Notes: generated by a model not told the origin, from the letters alone. A stretch of 64,000 bases of DNA from Parazoarcus communis SWub3 = DSM 12120 (GCF_003226565.1 NZ_QKOE01000017.1:36144-100143); one strand, 5' to 3'; shown: positions 8,883 to 20,214, numbered from the stretch's first letter. Made by a program: numbers and translations.

Positions 8883-10295
8883 ATGGACCATCCCGCTCAA
8901 CCGCTGATCCAGAACCGCACATTCGACGAGATACAGCTCGGCGATTTCGCACAACTGATGCGTACGCTGCGCCCCGAGGACATCCACCTGTTCGCAGCAA
9001 TGTCAGGCGACGTGAATCCGACGCACGTGGATCCGGAATTCGCCCGCTCCAGCCAGTTCCGCGAAGTGGTCGGCCACAGCATGTGGGGCAGCACGCTGAT
9101 CTCCACCATCCTGGGCACCGAGTTTCCCGGACCCGGCACCGTCTATGTGTCGCAGGGGCTCAATTTCTGGCGACCGATCACCATCGGTGACACGCTGACG
9201 ATCACGGTGACCTGCAAGGAAAAGTACGATCACAATCACCACATCGTGTTCGACTGCCTTGCCGTGAATCAGGACGGACTCAAGGTCATTGACGGCACGG
9301 CAGAAGTCGCCGCCCCCACCGAAAAGATCTCCCGCCCCCGCGTGGTGCTGCCCGAAGTCACCATTTCCGATCGCGAGCTGCGCTATCGCCACCTGCTGTC
9401 GATCACCGCCGGGCTGTCGCCGATCCCGATCGCAGTCGCTCACCCGTGCGACGCTGAATCGCTGCGCGGCCCCATTCAGGCCGCTCATGCCGGGCTTGTC
9501 GACCCCATCCTCGTTGGCCCGGAAAACAAGATCCGCGCGGTCGCCGAAGAACAAGGACTGGACCTGAAGGGCTTCCGCATCGTCGACGTCCCACACAGTC
9601 ACGCCTCGGCCGAGACCGCCGTGGCGCTGTGCCGTGACGGTGGCATCGAGGCGCTGATGAAGGGCTCACTGCACACTGACGAACTGATGGGGGCGGTGGT
9701 TTCCAAAGCCAACGGGCTACGTACCGCTCGCCGCATCAGCCATGTGTTCCTCGCCGACGTGCCGACCTACCCGCATCCCCTGATGATCACCGACGCGGCC
9801 ATCAACATCGACCCCACGCTGGAAGACAAGGTCGACATCATCCAGAACGCCATCGAACTCGGCCACATGCTCGGCCTGCTGGAACCCAAGGTCGCCATCC
9901 TCGCCGCAGTCGAGACGGTCAACTCCAAGATGCGTTCCACCATCGATGCCGCCGCACTGTGCAAGATGGCCGATCGCCGGCAGATCCGCGGCGGCCTGCT
10001 CGATGGCCCGCTGGCCTTCGACAACGCAGTGTCGCTGGTTGCCGCCAAGACCAAGGGCATCCGCTCGGCGGTTGCCGGCAATGCCGACATTCTGGTCGTC
10101 CCCGACCTGGAGTCGGGCAACATGGTCGCCAAGCAGCTTGAATACCTTGCGGACGCGCTGATGGCCGGGGTCGTGCTCGGCGCACGCGTCCCCATCGTGC
10201 TGACCAGCCGTGCCGACACGGCAGAGACTCGCGCGGCATCATGTGCCATTGCCCAGCTGATGGCCCATCGCAAGCGGGAGGCACTGAAGGTATGA
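8883..10295 (+). CDS. MaoC-like hydratase fused to phosphate acetyl/butyryltransferase
   Basis: 470 residues from the ATG at 8883, which has AAGGG upstream; the open frame begins earlier at 8844. Residues about 5-150 form a MaoC-type hot-dog domain (FAAMSGDVNPTHVDPEFA is the dehydratase signature). Residues about 165-465 form a PTA/PTB transacylase (with SKANGLRTARRISHVFL and the C-terminal ILVVPDLESGNMVAKQ). Annotated relatives are called bifunctional enoyl-CoA hydratase/phosphate acetyltransferase. It should exchange acyl-CoA for acyl-phosphate, which the acetate kinase next to it, overlapping by ATGA, converts to acid plus ATP. Whether the MaoC half is catalytically active, and the acyl chain length preferred, cannot be seen. 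Confidence 0.93.
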   Translation: MDHPAQPLIQNRTFDEIQLGDFAQLMRTLRPEDIHLFAAMSGDVNPTHVDPEFARSSQFREVVGHSMWGSTLISTILGTEFPGPGTVYVSQGLNFWRPITIGDTLTITVTCKEKYDHNHHIVFDCLAVNQDGLKVIDGTAEVAAPTEKISRPRVVLPEVTISDRELRYRHLLSITAGLSPIPIAVAHPCDAESLRGPIQAAHAGLVDPILVGPENKIRAVAEEQGLDLKGFRIVDVPHSHASAETAVALCRDGGIEALMKGSLHTDELMGAVVSKANGLRTARRISHVFLADVPTYPHPLMITDAAINIDPTLEDKVDIIQNAIELGHMLGLLEPKVAILAAVETVNSKMRSTIDAAALCKMADRRQIRGGLLDGPLAFDNAVSLVAAKTKGIRSAVAGNADILVVPDLESGNMVAKQLEYLADALMAGVVLGARVPIVLTSRADTAETRAASCAIAQLMAHRKREALKV

Positions 10296-11476
10296 AAGCC
10301 GTTCTTGTACTCAATGCAGGTTCGTCCAGCCTGAAGTTCGCCCTTTTTCCGCTCGAACCCGGCCTGGCCGCCAATCCGGCACTTTCGGGCCAGATCGAAG
10401 GCATCGGCGCCACACCCGAGCTGTCCGCGAAGGAGGCCAACGGCACGCGCCATCACGAACCCGTGGTCACCCACGGCGAACAGGGCGAGCAGCATCGCGA
10501 CGCGCTGACGCACCTGTTCCGCTGGCTGGCCGCACACAACCCCGATCTGGAAATCGTCGCGGCAGGTCACCGGGTGGTTCACGGTGGTGATCGCTACAGC
10601 GCCCCGGTCAAGCTGAGCGAGGGCTTGTTGCGTGAGCTCGATGCCTTCGTCCCGCTCGCACCGCTGCACCAGCCTCACAACCTGCGCGCCGTCCGGGCCG
10701 TATCCGCCTTGATGCCCGACGTGCCGCAAGTGGCCTGCTTTGACACGGCTTTCCATCGTACCCAGCCAGCGGTAGCCCAGGCCTTTGCGCTGCCGCGTGC
10801 GATCAGCGCCGAAGGCATCAAGCGCTACGGCTTTCATGGCCTGTCCTACGATTACGTCGCGCGCAAGCTGCCCGAAGTCATCGGGGATAAGGCTCACGGT
10901 AGTGTGGTGATCGCCCATCTCGGCAACGGCGCCTCGATGTGCGCCCTGCGCGACGGCAAGAGCATGGCCTCCACCATGGGCTTTACCGCCGTGGAGGGCC
11001 TGATGATGGGCACCCGCACCGGCAGCCTGGATCCCGGCGTCATGCTCTACCTGATGGAGCAGAAAGGTATGAGCGCGAAAGCGCTGACCAATCTGCTGTA
11101 CAAGGAATCGGGCCTGCTGGGGGTTTCTGGCATCAGCCAGGACATGCGGACCTTGCTGGCCTCGAACGCGCCAGAAGCGACCGAAGCGGTCGAACTGTTC
11201 TGCTACCGCATCGCCCGCGAGCTTGGCTCGCTGGCTGCCGCAGCAGGCGGACTGGATGCATTGGTGTTTACCGGTGGCATTGGCGAGCACGCTGCGGTGG
11301 TACGCGAGAAAGTGGCCGCATTGTCAGGCTGGCTGGGCATCACCATCGACTCCAGCGCGAACGAGGCCGGTGCAAGCCGCATCGACGCCGCCGACAGTCG
11401 CGTTGCCGTTGCCGTCGTGCCGACCAACGAAGAAGGCATGATCGCGCGCTACACCGTGGAACTGCTTGACCTGTAA
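10292..11476 (+). CDS. ackA: Acetate kinase
   Basis: Interconverts acyl-phosphate plus ADP with carboxylate plus ATP. 394 residues, normal length. Signatures: N-terminal LNAGSSSLKFALF, VVHGGDRYS, ACFDTAFHRTQP, HLGNGASMCAL, and GTRTGSLDPG with the catalytic-site Arg and Asp. The ATG at 10292 overlaps the phosphotransacylase stop by 4 bp (ATGA), indicating translational coupling, so the two probably act as one acyl-CoA to acyl-phosphate to ATP module. Two hairpins between it and the convergent gltD end its transcript. Confidence 0.97.
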   Translation: MKAVLVLNAGSSSLKFALFPLEPGLAANPALSGQIEGIGATPELSAKEANGTRHHEPVVTHGEQGEQHRDALTHLFRWLAAHNPDLEIVAAGHRVVHGGDRYSAPVKLSEGLLRELDAFVPLAPLHQPHNLRAVRAVSALMPDVPQVACFDTAFHRTQPAVAQAFALPRAISAEGIKRYGFHGLSYDYVARKLPEVIGDKAHGSVVIAHLGNGASMCALRDGKSMASTMGFTAVEGLMMGTRTGSLDPGVMLYLMEQKGMSAKALTNLLYKESGLLGVSGISQDMRTLLASNAPEATEAVELFCYRIARELGSLAAAAGGLDALVFTGGIGEHAAVVREKVAALSGWLGITIDSSANEAGASRIDAADSRVAVAVVPTNEEGMIARYTVELLDL

Positions 11477-11489
11477 GCAAGCAGTGCGA

Positions 11490-11514
11490 CAGGACGCGCT
11501 CCGGCCGCGTCCTG
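11490..11514. repeat. GC-rich hairpin after ackA
   Basis: CAGGACGCG and CGCGTCCTG form a perfect 9-bp stem with a 7-nt loop, 14 bp past the ackA stop. No T-run, so it may stabilise the mRNA end or support Rho-dependent termination. Confidence 0.55.
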
Positions 11515-11559
11515 CCAGTACCTCGACACACCGCGCTTCCACGTGGGCATCTCGAAGCG

Positions 11560-11587
11560 AACAAGGGCAGCCTGAGCTGCCCTTGTT
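11560..11587. terminator. Bidirectional terminator between ackA and gltD
   Basis: AACAAGGGCAG and CTGCCCTTGTT form a perfect 11-bp stem around a 6-nt loop. The T-rich end of the stem plus GTTTC gives a short U-tail on the plus strand; the mirror on the minus strand is TTGTTCGCTTC. It sits in the middle of the convergent gap, so it probably serves both ackA and gltBD. Confidence 0.75.
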
Positions 11588-11610
11588 TCACATCTGAAGA
11601 CGTGTCGCGA

Positions 11611-13077
11611 TCAACGCGGCAGCACGCTCGCCCCCATCAGGAACTCATCGACTGCGCGGGCGCACTGGCGTCCTTCACGGATAGCCCACACCACCAGCGA
11701 CTGACCACGGCGCACATCACCCGCAGCAAACACCTTGTCGACGTTGGTTGCATAGCAGCCTTCGCCATCGGTCGTTGCCTTGGCGTTGCCACGCGCATCC
11801 TTATCCACCCCGAAGGCCTCCAGCATGCCGCCCACCGGGTTGGTGAAGCCCATCGCGAGGAAGACGCGCTCGGCCGGGAAGACCTGCTCAGAGCCGGCAA
11901 CCTCGCTCATACGACCGTCCTTCCACTCGAGGCGGACAGTACGCACACCGGTCAGCTTGCCGTTCTCACCGATGAACTCCTTGGTGCCAATCGCGTATTC
12001 GCGCTGGGTCTCGCCTTCCAGATGCGAGGACGAGGTGCGCAGCTTGATCGGCCAGTAGGGCCAGGTCAGCGCCTTGTTCTCCTGCTCGGGCGGCTGCGGC
12101 ATGACCTCGAACTGGGTGACCGACGTCGCACCGTGGCGATAGCTGGTGCCGACGCAGTCGGAGCCGGTGTCGCCACCGCCGATCACCACCACATTGCAGC
12201 CTTCCGCCGAGATCGGGTTGGGGCGGTCACCAGCCACCTGCTTGTTCTGCGGAATCAGGAACTCCAGCGCGTAGTGCACACCCGCCAACTCACGCCCCGG
12301 CACCGGCAGGTCGCGCGGCACTTCTGATCCACCGGCCAGCACGACGGCGTCGAACTCGGCCTTGAGCTGATCAGCCGTGACCACTTCCTTGGCGTCATTG
12401 ATGATGCCAGCAGGCATATCCTTCGCACCGACGACAACACCGGTGCGGAAAGTGACGCCCTCGGCCTGCATCTGCTCGACGCGGCGGTCAATCAGCGACT
12501 TCTCCATCTTGAAGTCGGGAATGCCATAACGCAGCAAGCCGCCGACACGGTCGTTCTTCTCGAACACGGTGACGTCGTGGCCAGCACGCGCCAACTGCTG
12601 CGCCGCTGCCATGCCCGCGGGGCCGGAACCGACCACGGCAATCTTCTTGCCCGTCTTGGCGGCAGCCGGCTGCGGCTTGACCCAGCCCTGCTCCCAGGCC
12701 TTGTCGATGATGGCTTGCTCGATCGACTTGATACCAACCGCGTCCGAGTTGATGTTCAGCGTACATGCCGCTTCACAGGGGGCCGGACAGATGCGACCCG
12801 TGAACTCGGGGAAATTGTTGGTCGAGTGCAGCACCTCGATCGCCTGCTGCCACTGACCGCGATACACCAGGTCGTTCCAGTCGGGAATGATGTTGTTGAC
12901 CGGGCAACCGTTGTTGCAGAACGGAATGCCACAGTCCATGCAACGCGCACCCTGCACCGCAGCCTGCTCATCGGACAGGCGGAGCACGAACTCCTTGTAG
13001 CTCTTGATCCGCTCCGGCACAGGCTCGTAAGCCTGCGACAGACGCTGGTATTCGAGAAATCCGGTGGGCTTGCCCAT
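11611..13077 (-). CDS. gltD: Glutamate synthase (NADPH), small subunit
   Basis: Delivers electrons from NADPH to the large subunit for glutamate synthesis from glutamine and 2-oxoglutarate. 488 residues. The N-terminal double iron-sulfur cluster region has [15 protein letters not shown] and CPAPCEAAC. The FAD-binding Rossmann motif is [19 protein letters not shown] (about residue 150) and the NADPH motif is [14 protein letters not shown] (about 295). The start is 2 bp after the gltB stop, with a GGAGG lying in the end of gltB, so the subunits are co-translated in order. Confidence 0.97.
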   Translation of the reverse strand: MGKPTGFLEYQRLSQAYEPVPERIKSYKEFVLRLSDEQAAVQGARCMDCGIPFCNNGCPVNNIIPDWNDLVYRGQWQQAIEVLHSTNNFPEFTGRICPAPCEAACTLNINSDAVGIKSIEQAIIDKAWEQGWVKPQPAAAKTGKKIAVVGSGPAGMAAAQQLARAGHDVTVFEKNDRVGGLLRYGIPDFKMEKSLIDRRVEQMQAEGVTFRTGVVVGAKDMPAGIINDAKEVVTADQLKAEFDAVVLAGGSEVPRDLPVPGRELAGVHYALEFLIPQNKQVAGDRPNPISAEGCNVVVIGGGDTGSDCVGTSYRHGATSVTQFEVMPQPPEQENKALTWPYWPIKLRTSSSHLEGETQREYAIGTKEFIGENGKLTGVRTVRLEWKDGRMSEVAGSEQVFPAERVFLAMGFTNPVGGMLEAFGVDKDARGNAKATTDGEGCYATNVDKVFAAGDVRRGQSLVVWAIREGRQCARAVDEFLMGASVLPR

Positions 13078-13079
13078 TT

Positions 13080-16000
13080 TTACGCGGCCTCCAGTTGCTG
13101 CTGGCGCTGCTCGGCCATTTCGGCGAGCGCGCGACGATATTCATTCGGCATGACCTTGACGAACTTGTTACGCCAGGCCCCCCAGTTATCGAGAATTTCA
13201 CGGGCACGTGGGCTGCCGGTGAAGCGGGCATGACGCTCGATCAACCCCTTCAGGATCAGCTCATCCCCCATGGTCAGGTGGTCGATATCGACGCGGCCAT
13301 GAGACTCGAGTTCGTCGCCCAGATCGGAATCCTTGCGCGCCTCGATTTCTTCCGGCAACGGCTCGAGCGCCACCTGTGCCATGTTGCAGCGCTGCTCGAA
13401 ATCCCCCACCTCGTCCAGCACATAGGCCACGCCACCCGACATGCCAGCGGCAAAGTTGCGCCCGGTCTGACCCAGCACGACCACGGTACCGCCGGTCATG
13501 TACTCGCAACCATGGTCACCCACGCCTTCGACCACGGCGGTGGCGCCGGAGTTACGCACGGCAAAACGTTCGCCGCCGACACCCGCCAGATAGACCTCAC
13601 CCTCGGTCGCACCGTACAGCACGGTGTTGCCGATGATGATGTTGTCCGCCGTCTTGCCACGGAACTCGGCTTGCGGCCGAACGATGATGCGCCCGCCCGA
13701 CAAGCCCTTGCCGACATAGTCGTTGCCTTCACCCACCAGCTCCAGGGTGACGCCACGTGACAGGAAGGCGCCAAAGGCTTGCCCGGCGGTGCCGGTCAGA
13801 CGCACATGGATGGTGTCCTCGGGCAGACCAGCATGGCCATACTTCTCGGCGACACGCCCGGCCAGCATGGTACCCACGGTACGATTGACGTTGCGCACCG
13901 GCAGATCGATCGACACCTTCTCGCCACGCTCCAGCGCAGGCGCTGCGAGGGCAATGAGTTCGTTGTCGAGCGCCTTCTCCAGGCAGTGATCCTGAGTCTC
14001 GGTGTGCAGGCGCGGAACGCTGGCCGGCACGTTCGGGCGATAAAAGATGCGCGAGTAATCCAGCCCCTTTGCCTTCCAGTGCTCGATACCGCCCTTCATG
14101 TCGAGCAGATCGGCGCGACCGATGAGGTCGTCAAACTTGCGGATGCCCAACTGCGCCATCAACTCGCGCACTTCTTCGGCGATGAAGAAGAAGAAGTTGA
14201 CCACGTGTTCGGGCTGACCGGTAAAGCGCTTGCGCAGCTCCGGATCCTGCGTGGCCACGCCCACCGGGCAGGTGTTCAGGTGGCACTTGCGCATCATGAT
14301 GCAGCCTTCGACGACCAGCGGCGCGGTAGCAAAGCCGAACTCATCGGCACCCAGCAGTGCGCCGATGACGACGTCGCGGCCGGTCTTGATCTGACCATCC
14401 ACCTGCAGACGGATGCGGCTGCGCAGACGATTCAGCACCAGGGTCTGCTGAGTTTCGGCAAGGCCGAGCTCCCACGGCGAACCCGCATGCTTGATCGACG
14501 ACAGCGGCGAAGCCCCGGTACCACCATCATGACCGGCCACCACGATATGGTCGGCCTTGGCCTTGGCCACACCAGCGGCCACGGTACCGACACCGATCTC
14601 GGACACCAGCTTGACCGAGATATCGGCCTTCGGATTGGCGTTCTTCAGGTCGTGGATCAGCTGGGCCAGATCCTCGATGGAGTAGATGTCATGGTGCGGC
14701 GGCGGCGAGATCAGTCCGACACCCGGCACCGAGTGGCGCAGGAAGCCGATGTACTCGGACACCTTGTGGCCGGGCAGCTGCCCACCTTCGCCGGGCTTGG
14801 CCCCTTGCGCCATCTTGATCTGGATCTGATCTGCATTGACCAGGTATTCGGTCGTCACGCCAAACCGACCCGAGGCCACCTGCTTGATCGCCGAACGCAG
14901 CGAATCGCCGGCCGACAGTTCGAGGTCGCGCTCGATGCGGCTCTCGCCAATGATCTGCGACAGCTTCATGGCCTGGGTGATGGGCTTGAAGCGCATCGGA
15001 TCCTCGCCACCTTCGCCGGTGTTCGACTTGCCGCCGATGCGGTTCATCGCAATCGCCAGCGTGCTGTGCGCCTCGGTCGAGATCGAACCGAGCGACATCG
15101 CGCCAGTCGCAAAACGCTTGACGATCTCCTTGGCGGGCTCGACCTCGTCCAATGGTACCGGTGCGCCCGCGGGCTTGAGCTCGAACAGACCACGCAACGT
15201 CATGTGACGCTTGCTCTGATCGTTGATGATCCGGGCGTACTCCTTGTAGCTGTCATACTTGCCCGAACGGGTCGAGTGCTGCAGCTTGGCAATGGCGTCC
15301 GGCGTCCACATATGCTCTTCGCCACGGATGCGGAAAGCGTACTCACCGCCGGCGTCGAGCATGTTGGCCAGCACCGGATCAGGACTGAAAGCCTTCTGGT
15401 GCAGGCGGATGGCCTCTTCCATGACCTCGAACACGCTGATGCCTTCGACCTGCGTGGTGGTGCCGGTGAAGTACTTGTCCACCAGCGAGCTGTTGAGGCC
15501 CACTGCTTCGAAGATCTGCGCGCCGGTGTAGGACATGTAGGTCGAGATGCCCATCTTGGACATGACCTTCATCAGACCCTTGCCAACCGCCTTGACGAAG
15601 TGCTTGACGTACTTGGCACCGGCTTCTTCGCTGCCCGCCATCTGCTGCAGGGTTTCGAGCGCCAGGTAGGGATGCACGGCTTCGGCGCCGTAACCCGCCA
15701 GCACGGCAAAGTGGTGGGTTTCACGCACGGTGCCGGTCTCGACCACCAGACCGGCGCGAGTACGCAAGCCCTTGGTGACAAGGTGCTGATGGATGGCCGA
15801 CAACGCCAGCAGTGCCGGAATGGCCACCTGCTCGGCCGAAACCTTGCGGTCGGACACGATCAGGATGTTGTTGCCCTCCAGCACGGCATTTTCGGCATCG
15901 GCACAGAGCGAAGCCAAGCGTGCTTCGACCCCTTCCTTGCCCCACGCAAGCGGGTAACAGATGTCGAGCTCGGCCGAACGGAACTTGTCCTTGGTATAAC

Positions 16001-17753
16001 GTGCGATGTTGCGGATCTTGGCCATGTCGGCGAAGTCCAGCACCGGCTGAGTCACTTCGAGACGGAACGGCGGATTGATCTCGTTGATCTCGAGCAGGTT
16101 GGGCTTGGGTCCGATGAAGGACACCAGCGACATCACCAGTTGCTCGCGGATCGGATCGATCGGCGGGTTGGTGACCTGCGCGAAGAGCTGACGGAAGTAG
16201 TTGTACAGCGGCTTTTCCTTGGACGACAGCACCGCCAGCGGCGAGTCATTGCCCATCGAACCAGTGCCTTCCTCGCCCGTTTTGCCCATGGGCTCAAGGA
16301 TGAACTTGATGTCTTCCTGGGTGTAGCCAAAGGCTTGCTGACGATCAAGCAGGCTGGCCGCACAGTCCGGTGCCGAAGCGTCGGCTGGCGACTGCAGGCC
16401 GTCAAGCTTGATGTTGATGCGGCTGAGCCAGTCGGTATAGGGCTTGACCGACGCCAGACTGTCCTTGAGTTCCTTGTCGTCGATGATGCGACCCTGCTCC
16501 ATGTCGATCAAGAACATCTTGCCCGGCTGCAGGCGCCACTTCTTGACGATCTTGCTGTCGGGGATGGGCAGCACACCGGACTCGGACGCCATGACCACCA
16601 GATCGTCATCGGTGACGAGGTAGCGTGCGGGACGCAGGCCATTGCGGTCGAGCGTGGCGCCGATCTGACGACCGTCGGTGAACGCCACCGCGGCAGGGCC
16701 GTCCCACGGTTCCATCATGGCCGCATGATATTCGTAGAAGGCGCGACGCTTCTCGTCCATCTGGGTGTGCGACTCCCAGGCTTCCGGGATCATCATCATC
16801 ACCGCATGGGCCATCGAATAGCCGCTCATCACCAGCAGTTCGAGCGCGTTGTCGAAAGCAGCCGAATCAGACTGGCCGGGGTAGATCAAGGGCCAGATCT
16901 TCTGCAGGTCTTCACCCAGCAGCGGCGAGTGCACGCCCTTCTCCCGCGCGCGCATCCAGTTGTAGTTGCCGCGTACGGTGTTGATCTCGCCGTTGTGGGC
17001 GATGTAGCGGAACGGGTGCGCCAGGTTCCACTTCGGGAAGGTGTTGGTCGAGAAACGCTGATGCACCAGGGCCAGCGCCGAGGTTGCACGCGGATCAACC
17101 AGGTCCAGGTAGTACTCGCCCACCTGAGTGGCCAGCAGCAGGCCCTTGTAATTGACGGTGCGGGCCGACATGGAAACCATGTAGAACTCCTGACCGTGCT
17201 TGAGTTGCAGCGCACCAATGGCGTTGGCGGCACGGCGACGGGCAACATAGAGCTTGCGCTCCAGCGCCTCGGTCACCATCACGTCCGGGCCACGGCCGAC
17301 GAACAGTTGACGGATCACCGGCTCCTTGGCCTTGACCGCCGGGGACATCGGCATGTCGGCATTGACCGGCACATCCCGCCAGCCAAGCACGACCTGACCT
17401 TCGGCACGCACTGCACGCTCGACCTCTTCCTCACAGGCCAGGCGGGATGCAGCTTCCTTGGGCATGAACACCATGGCCACGCCGTATTCGCCCGGCGCCG
17501 GCAGGGTGACGCCCTGCTTGGCCATTTCTTCGCGATAGAGTTGATCGGGAATCTGGATCAGGATGCCCGCACCGTCGCCCTGCAGTGCATCCGCACCCAC
17601 GGCACCGCGATGATCCAGGTTTTTCAGGATCTCGAGACCCTGCAGAATGATGTCGTTGGTCTTCTTGCCCTTGATGTGCGCAATGAAGCCGACGCCACAG
17701 GCATCATGTTCGTTCGCCGGATCGTAAAGACCCTGCTTTTGGGGGAGATCCAT
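13080..17753 (-). CDS. gltB: Glutamate synthase (NADPH), large subunit
   Basis: 1557 residues from the ATG at 17753, which has GAGGA nine bases upstream; the open frame extends to 17825 without conservation. The class II glutamine amidotransferase nucleophile lies in [15 protein letters not shown], so a propeptide of about 18 residues is expected to be removed. The FMN/2-oxoglutarate synthase domain carries [18 protein letters not shown] and the 3Fe-4S ligands in [15 protein letters not shown]. The C-terminal GXGXG beta-helix has [14 protein letters not shown] and [14 protein letters not shown]. First gene of gltBD. The upstream gap contains a terminator, hairpins and a promoter that may regulate it. 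Confidence 0.98.
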   Translation of the reverse strand: MDLPQKQGLYDPANEHDACGVGFIAHIKGKKTNDIILQGLEILKNLDHRGAVGADALQGDGAGILIQIPDQLYREEMAKQGVTLPAPGEYGVAMVFMPKEAASRLACEEEVERAVRAEGQVVLGWRDVPVNADMPMSPAVKAKEPVIRQLFVGRGPDVMVTEALERKLYVARRRAANAIGALQLKHGQEFYMVSMSARTVNYKGLLLATQVGEYYLDLVDPRATSALALVHQRFSTNTFPKWNLAHPFRYIAHNGEINTVRGNYNWMRAREKGVHSPLLGEDLQKIWPLIYPGQSDSAAFDNALELLVMSGYSMAHAVMMMIPEAWESHTQMDEKRRAFYEYHAAMMEPWDGPAAVAFTDGRQIGATLDRNGLRPARYLVTDDDLVVMASESGVLPIPDSKIVKKWRLQPGKMFLIDMEQGRIIDDKELKDSLASVKPYTDWLSRINIKLDGLQSPADASAPDCAASLLDRQQAFGYTQEDIKFILEPMGKTGEEGTGSMGNDSPLAVLSSKEKPLYNYFRQLFAQVTNPPIDPIREQLVMSLVSFIGPKPNLLEINEINPPFRLEVTQPVLDFADMAKIRNIARYTKDKFRSAELDICYPLAWGKEGVEARLASLCADAENAVLEGNNILIVSDRKVSAEQVAIPALLALSAIHQHLVTKGLRTRAGLVVETGTVRETHHFAVLAGYGAEAVHPYLALETLQQMAGSEEAGAKYVKHFVKAVGKGLMKVMSKMGISTYMSYTGAQIFEAVGLNSSLVDKYFTGTTTQVEGISVFEVMEEAIRLHQKAFSPDPVLANMLDAGGEYAFRIRGEEHMWTPDAIAKLQHSTRSGKYDSYKEYARIINDQSKRHMTLRGLFELKPAGAPVPLDEVEPAKEIVKRFATGAMSLGSISTEAHSTLAIAMNRIGGKSNTGEGGEDPMRFKPITQAMKLSQIIGESRIERDLELSAGDSLRSAIKQVASGRFGVTTEYLVNADQIQIKMAQGAKPGEGGQLPGHKVSEYIGFLRHSVPGVGLISPPPHHDIYSIEDLAQLIHDLKNANPKADISVKLVSEIGVGTVAAGVAKAKADHIVVAGHDGGTGASPLSSIKHAGSPWELGLAETQQTLVLNRLRSRIRLQVDGQIKTGRDVVIGALLGADEFGFATAPLVVEGCIMMRKCHLNTCPVGVATQDPELRKRFTGQPEHVVNFFFFIAEEVRELMAQLGIRKFDDLIGRADLLDMKGGIEHWKAKGLDYSRIFYRPNVPASVPRLHTETQDHCLEKALDNELIALAAPALERGEKVSIDLPVRNVNRTVGTMLAGRVAEKYGHAGLPEDTIHVRLTGTAGQAFGAFLSRGVTLELVGEGNDYVGKGLSGGRIIVRPQAEFRGKTADNIIIGNTVLYGATEGEVYLAGVGGERFAVRNSGATAVVEGVGDHGCEYMTGGTVVVLGQTGRNFAAGMSGGVAYVLDEVGDFEQRCNMAQVALEPLPEEIEARKDSDLGDELESHGRVDIDHLTMGDELILKGLIERHARFTGSPRAREILDNWGAWRNKFVKVMPNEYRRALAEMAEQRQQQLEAA

Positions 17754-17827
17754 CTCGTTCGTCCTCGAAACAACATGTCGCCGGGACTTGCCGGCGCGGT
17801 TCGGGCGACTCTCGTCGCTTTTCAAAC

Positions 17828-17850
17828 CCGCACGTGTGTAAACCGTGCGG
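17828..17850 (-). repeat. Hairpin in the gltB leader
   Basis: CCGCACG and CGTGCGG form a perfect 7-bp stem with a 9-nt loop (on the minus strand containing TTTACA) immediately after the terminator at 17854-17884 and 75 bp before the gltB start. It could be an operator or part of an antitermination structure. Confidence 0.45.
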
Positions 17851-17853
17851 ACA

Positions 17854-17884
17854 CAAAAAAGCCGGGCGCGCGGGCACCCCGGCT
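17854..17884 (-). terminator. Rho-independent terminator between dgt and gltB
   Basis: On the minus strand AGCCGGG and CCCGGCT form a 7-bp stem with a GC-rich loop, followed by TTTTTTG. It lies 118 bp after the dgt stop and 100 bp before gltB. It could end the aroK-aroB-dgt transcript, or end a short transcript begun at the promoter at 17940-17968. Confidence 0.85.
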
Positions 17885-17935
17885 TGCACGATCGGTATTA
17901 CCGCAGATCGATCGCTTCGAACACTTCTTCGGATG
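17854..17935 (-). ncRNA. Candidate short transcript or gltB leader attenuator
   Basis: A promoter-like sequence (TTGAAC, 17-bp spacer, TATATT) fires towards gltB and would start near 17933. About 80 nt later the RNA meets an intrinsic terminator. Within it CGAT-CTG-CGGT pairs with ACCG-ATCG to form a bulged stem-loop before the terminator stem. No start codon opens a convincing peptide. This is either a small RNA or an attenuated gltB leader; it rests on sequence pattern alone. Confidence 0.4.
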
Positions 17936-17939
17936 CCCG

Positions 17940-17968
17940 AATATACCCCCGGGCCGGTCATCGTTCAA
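17940..17968 (-). promoter_or_regulatory. Sigma-70-like promoter downstream of dgt
   Basis: Minus strand: -35 TTGAAC at 17968-17963, 17-bp spacer, -10 TATATT at 17945-17940. It begins 34 bp after the dgt stop and points at gltB, but the intrinsic terminator at 17854 lies between it and gltB. Confidence 0.55.
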
Positions 17969-18001
17969 GACTTTTTTGCGCTGCGGCAAGTCTATGACAA
18001 A

Positions 18002-19141
18002 TCAGTGAATTTCACCTACCGCAAAGAGTCGCCGATGTTCGCGCATGGCGTAGCGGTCAGTCATGCCGGCGATGTAATCCGCGATCGCGCGCGGCTTGTC
18101 CTCGCGCGCCTTGGACTGATACTGAGGCGGCAGCAAACGCGCATCGGACATGAAGGCACCAAAGAGGTCCTCGATGATTCGCCGGGCCTTGTCGGTCATT
18201 CGCAGCACCTGATAGTGCCAGTAAAGGTTTTCGCGCAGAAACTGCTTTAGCTGCAGCAGATCGGGCTGCAGGTCGGAAGAGTATGCAACCAGTCGCGGGG
18301 CACTTCTGACGTCATCCAACGACTGTACGTCAGCAGCGACAATGTTGCGTTGAGTCTGGGCAATCAGGTCCAGCGCCATGCTATTGACCATGCGCCTGAT
18401 CGTCTCATGCACCAGCTTACGCCCACCCAAGCCTGGCCACTGCAATTCGACCGCCTGACGATGACGCGCAAACACGTCGACGTCGGCAAGCTGCTCCAGC
18501 GTGATCAGACCGGAACGCAGACCATCGTCGACATCATGATTGTTGTAGGCGATCTCATCGGCCAGATTGGCAAGCTGGGCCTCGAGCGAGGGCTGTCGGC
18601 CTTCGATGAAGCGCAGACCCAACTCCCCCAACTGCTCGGCATTGGCTCGCGAACAGTGCTTGAGAACTCCCTCGCGGGTTTCGTACATCAGGTTGAGACC
18701 ATCGAACGCCGCGTAGTGCTCCTCGAGCAGATCGACCGTACGCAAGGACTGCAGATTATGCTCGAATCCGCCGTACTGCTTCATGCATGTGTTGAGCGCA
18801 TCCTGCCCGGCATGTCCAAAAGGTGTATGCCCAAGGTCGTGCGCCAGGGCAATCGCCTCAGCCAGATCCTCATTCAGGCGCAAGGCGCGTGCAATGCTGC
18901 GCGTCAGCTGCGCAACCTCGATGCTATGGGTCAAGCGCGTACGAAACAGGTCACCCTCGTGATTGACGAAAACCTGTGTCTTGTACTCGAGTCGGCGAAA
19001 TGCGGTCGAATGAATGATGCGATCCCGATCGCGCTGAAACTCGCTGCGTCCGGACGGAGGCGGTTCGTCATGCCGTCGCCCCCGACTATTGCCCTCGACG
19101 ACCGCGTAGCGCGCAAGCTCGATCACCAAGGTCACCTGCAA
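18002..19141 (-). CDS. dgt: dGTPase-like deoxynucleotide triphosphohydrolase
   Basis: 379 residues, the length of the type 2 dGTPase-like subfamily rather than the longer E. coli Dgt. The HD metal site is visible: [16 protein letters not shown] supplies the first His, [17 protein letters not shown] the HD pair, and [16 protein letters not shown] a later conserved block. Family members hydrolyse dNTPs to nucleoside plus triphosphate. Its ATG overlaps the end of aroB by 10 bp, so it is the third gene of aroK-aroB-dgt, an order common in betaproteobacteria. Confidence 0.92.
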   Translation of the reverse strand: MQVTLVIELARYAVVEGNSRGRRHDEPPPSGRSEFQRDRDRIIHSTAFRRLEYKTQVFVNHEGDLFRTRLTHSIEVAQLTRSIARALRLNEDLAEAIALAHDLGHTPFGHAGQDALNTCMKQYGGFEHNLQSLRTVDLLEEHYAAFDGLNLMYETREGVLKHCSRANAEQLGELGLRFIEGRQPSLEAQLANLADEIAYNNHDVDDGLRSGLITLEQLADVDVFARHRQAVELQWPGLGGRKLVHETIRRMVNSMALDLIAQTQRNIVAADVQSLDDVRSAPRLVAYSSDLQPDLLQLKQFLRENLYWHYQVLRMTDKARRIIEDLFGAFMSDARLLPPQYQSKAREDKPRAIADYIAGMTDRYAMREHRRLFAVGEIH

Positions 19142-20214
19142 CGCGCCTCGATTGCCGCTGAGATGTCACCCTCAGAAGCCTCACCCCACATCAGGGCACG
19201 CCCCAATTCACGCAACAACACCAGGCGCAGACGCCCGGCCTCAACCTTCTTGTCGTGAGACATCAACTCCAGGTAACGCTCCACTCCAAGCACCGGCCCA
19301 TGGACAGGCAGCCCCGCCCGCAAGAACAAGGTCTCGGCCCGGACGACATCAGCATCAGTCAGCCACCCCAGCCGACGGGACAGTTCGGCTGCCATCATGG
19401 TGCCCGCCGCAACGGCCTCGCCATGCAGCCACTGGCCGTAACCCATACCGGTCTCAATCGCGTGACCAAAGGTGTGCCCAAGATTGAGCAAGGCGCGCTC
19501 ACCCTGCTCAGTTTCATCCGCCACGACAACCTCGGCCTTGTTCGCACACGATCGCTCGATCGCAAACGCCAGCGCTTCAGGGTCGCGTACCAGCAGGGCA
19601 TCCAGATTGGCCTCGAGCCACTCAAGAAAGGGCAGATCACGAATCAGCCCGTACTTGATCACTTCGGCGACGCCCGCAGCCAGCTCGCGCGGCGGCAGGG
19701 TATCGAGCACACCGGTATCAGCCAGCACGAGCTTCGGCTGATAGAAGGCGCCAATCATGTTTTTGCCCAGCGGGTGATTGATCGCCGTCTTGCCACCCAC
19801 AGAGGAGTCCACCTGCGCCAGCAGCGTTGTGGGAATCTGGATGAACGGCATGCCGCGCTGATAACACGCTGCAGCAAACCCACCCATATCCCCAACCACT
19901 CCACCACCAAGGGCGATCAAGGTCGTGGATCGCTCGCAGCGTCCTCCAAGCAATGCATCAAAAATCAGATTCAGCGTCGGCCAATCCTTGTTCGCCTCAC
20001 CATCAGGTAACACAACCGAAGCAACATCAACGCCTTGCGACTGCAGCGCCTGCTGCAGGCGGGCGAGGTACAGCGGCCCGACGACATCATTGGTCACGAT
20101 GGCGACACGACGAGTCTTGAGGTGGGGCAGAATCAGGTCAGCCCGCTCAAGCAGCGATGGCCCGATATGGATGGGATAACTACGCTCACCCAGCGCGACA
20201 TTCAGTGTTCGCAT
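19132..20214 (-). CDS. aroB: 3-dehydroquinate synthase
   Basis: Second step of the shikimate pathway, converting DAHP to 3-dehydroquinate. 360 residues. NAD-binding and active-site blocks are [19 protein letters not shown] and [19 protein letters not shown], with the later metal-ligand region [12 protein letters not shown]. Its start overlaps the 3' end of aroK by 13 bp and its end overlaps dgt. Confidence 0.97.
   Translation of the reverse strand: MRTLNVALGERSYPIHIGPSLLERADLILPHLKTRRVAIVTNDVVGPLYLARLQQALQSQGVDVASVVLPDGEANKDWPTLNLIFDALLGGRCERSTTLIALGGGVVGDMGGFAAACYQRGMPFIQIPTTLLAQVDSSVGGKTAINHPLGKNMIGAFYQPKLVLADTGVLDTLPPRELAAGVAEVIKYGLIRDLPFLEWLEANLDALLVRDPEALAFAIERSCANKAEVVVADETEQGERALLNLGHTFGHAIETGMGYGQWLHGEAVAAGTMMAAELSRRLGWLTDADVVRAETLFLRAGLPVHGPVLGVERYLELMSHDKKVEAGRLRLVLLRELGRALMWGEASEGDISAAIEARCR

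Noticed and set aside
9767..11290. 507-codon minus-strand frame over ackA and the phosphotransacylase gene
   Set aside because: Shadow frame with no domain; the plus-strand genes have conserved motifs and coupled starts.
13779..18008. 1409-codon open frame antisense to gltB
   Set aside because: It mirrors gltB, whose motifs are all intact. High-GC codon use suppresses stops on the opposite strand. The translation has no recognisable domain.
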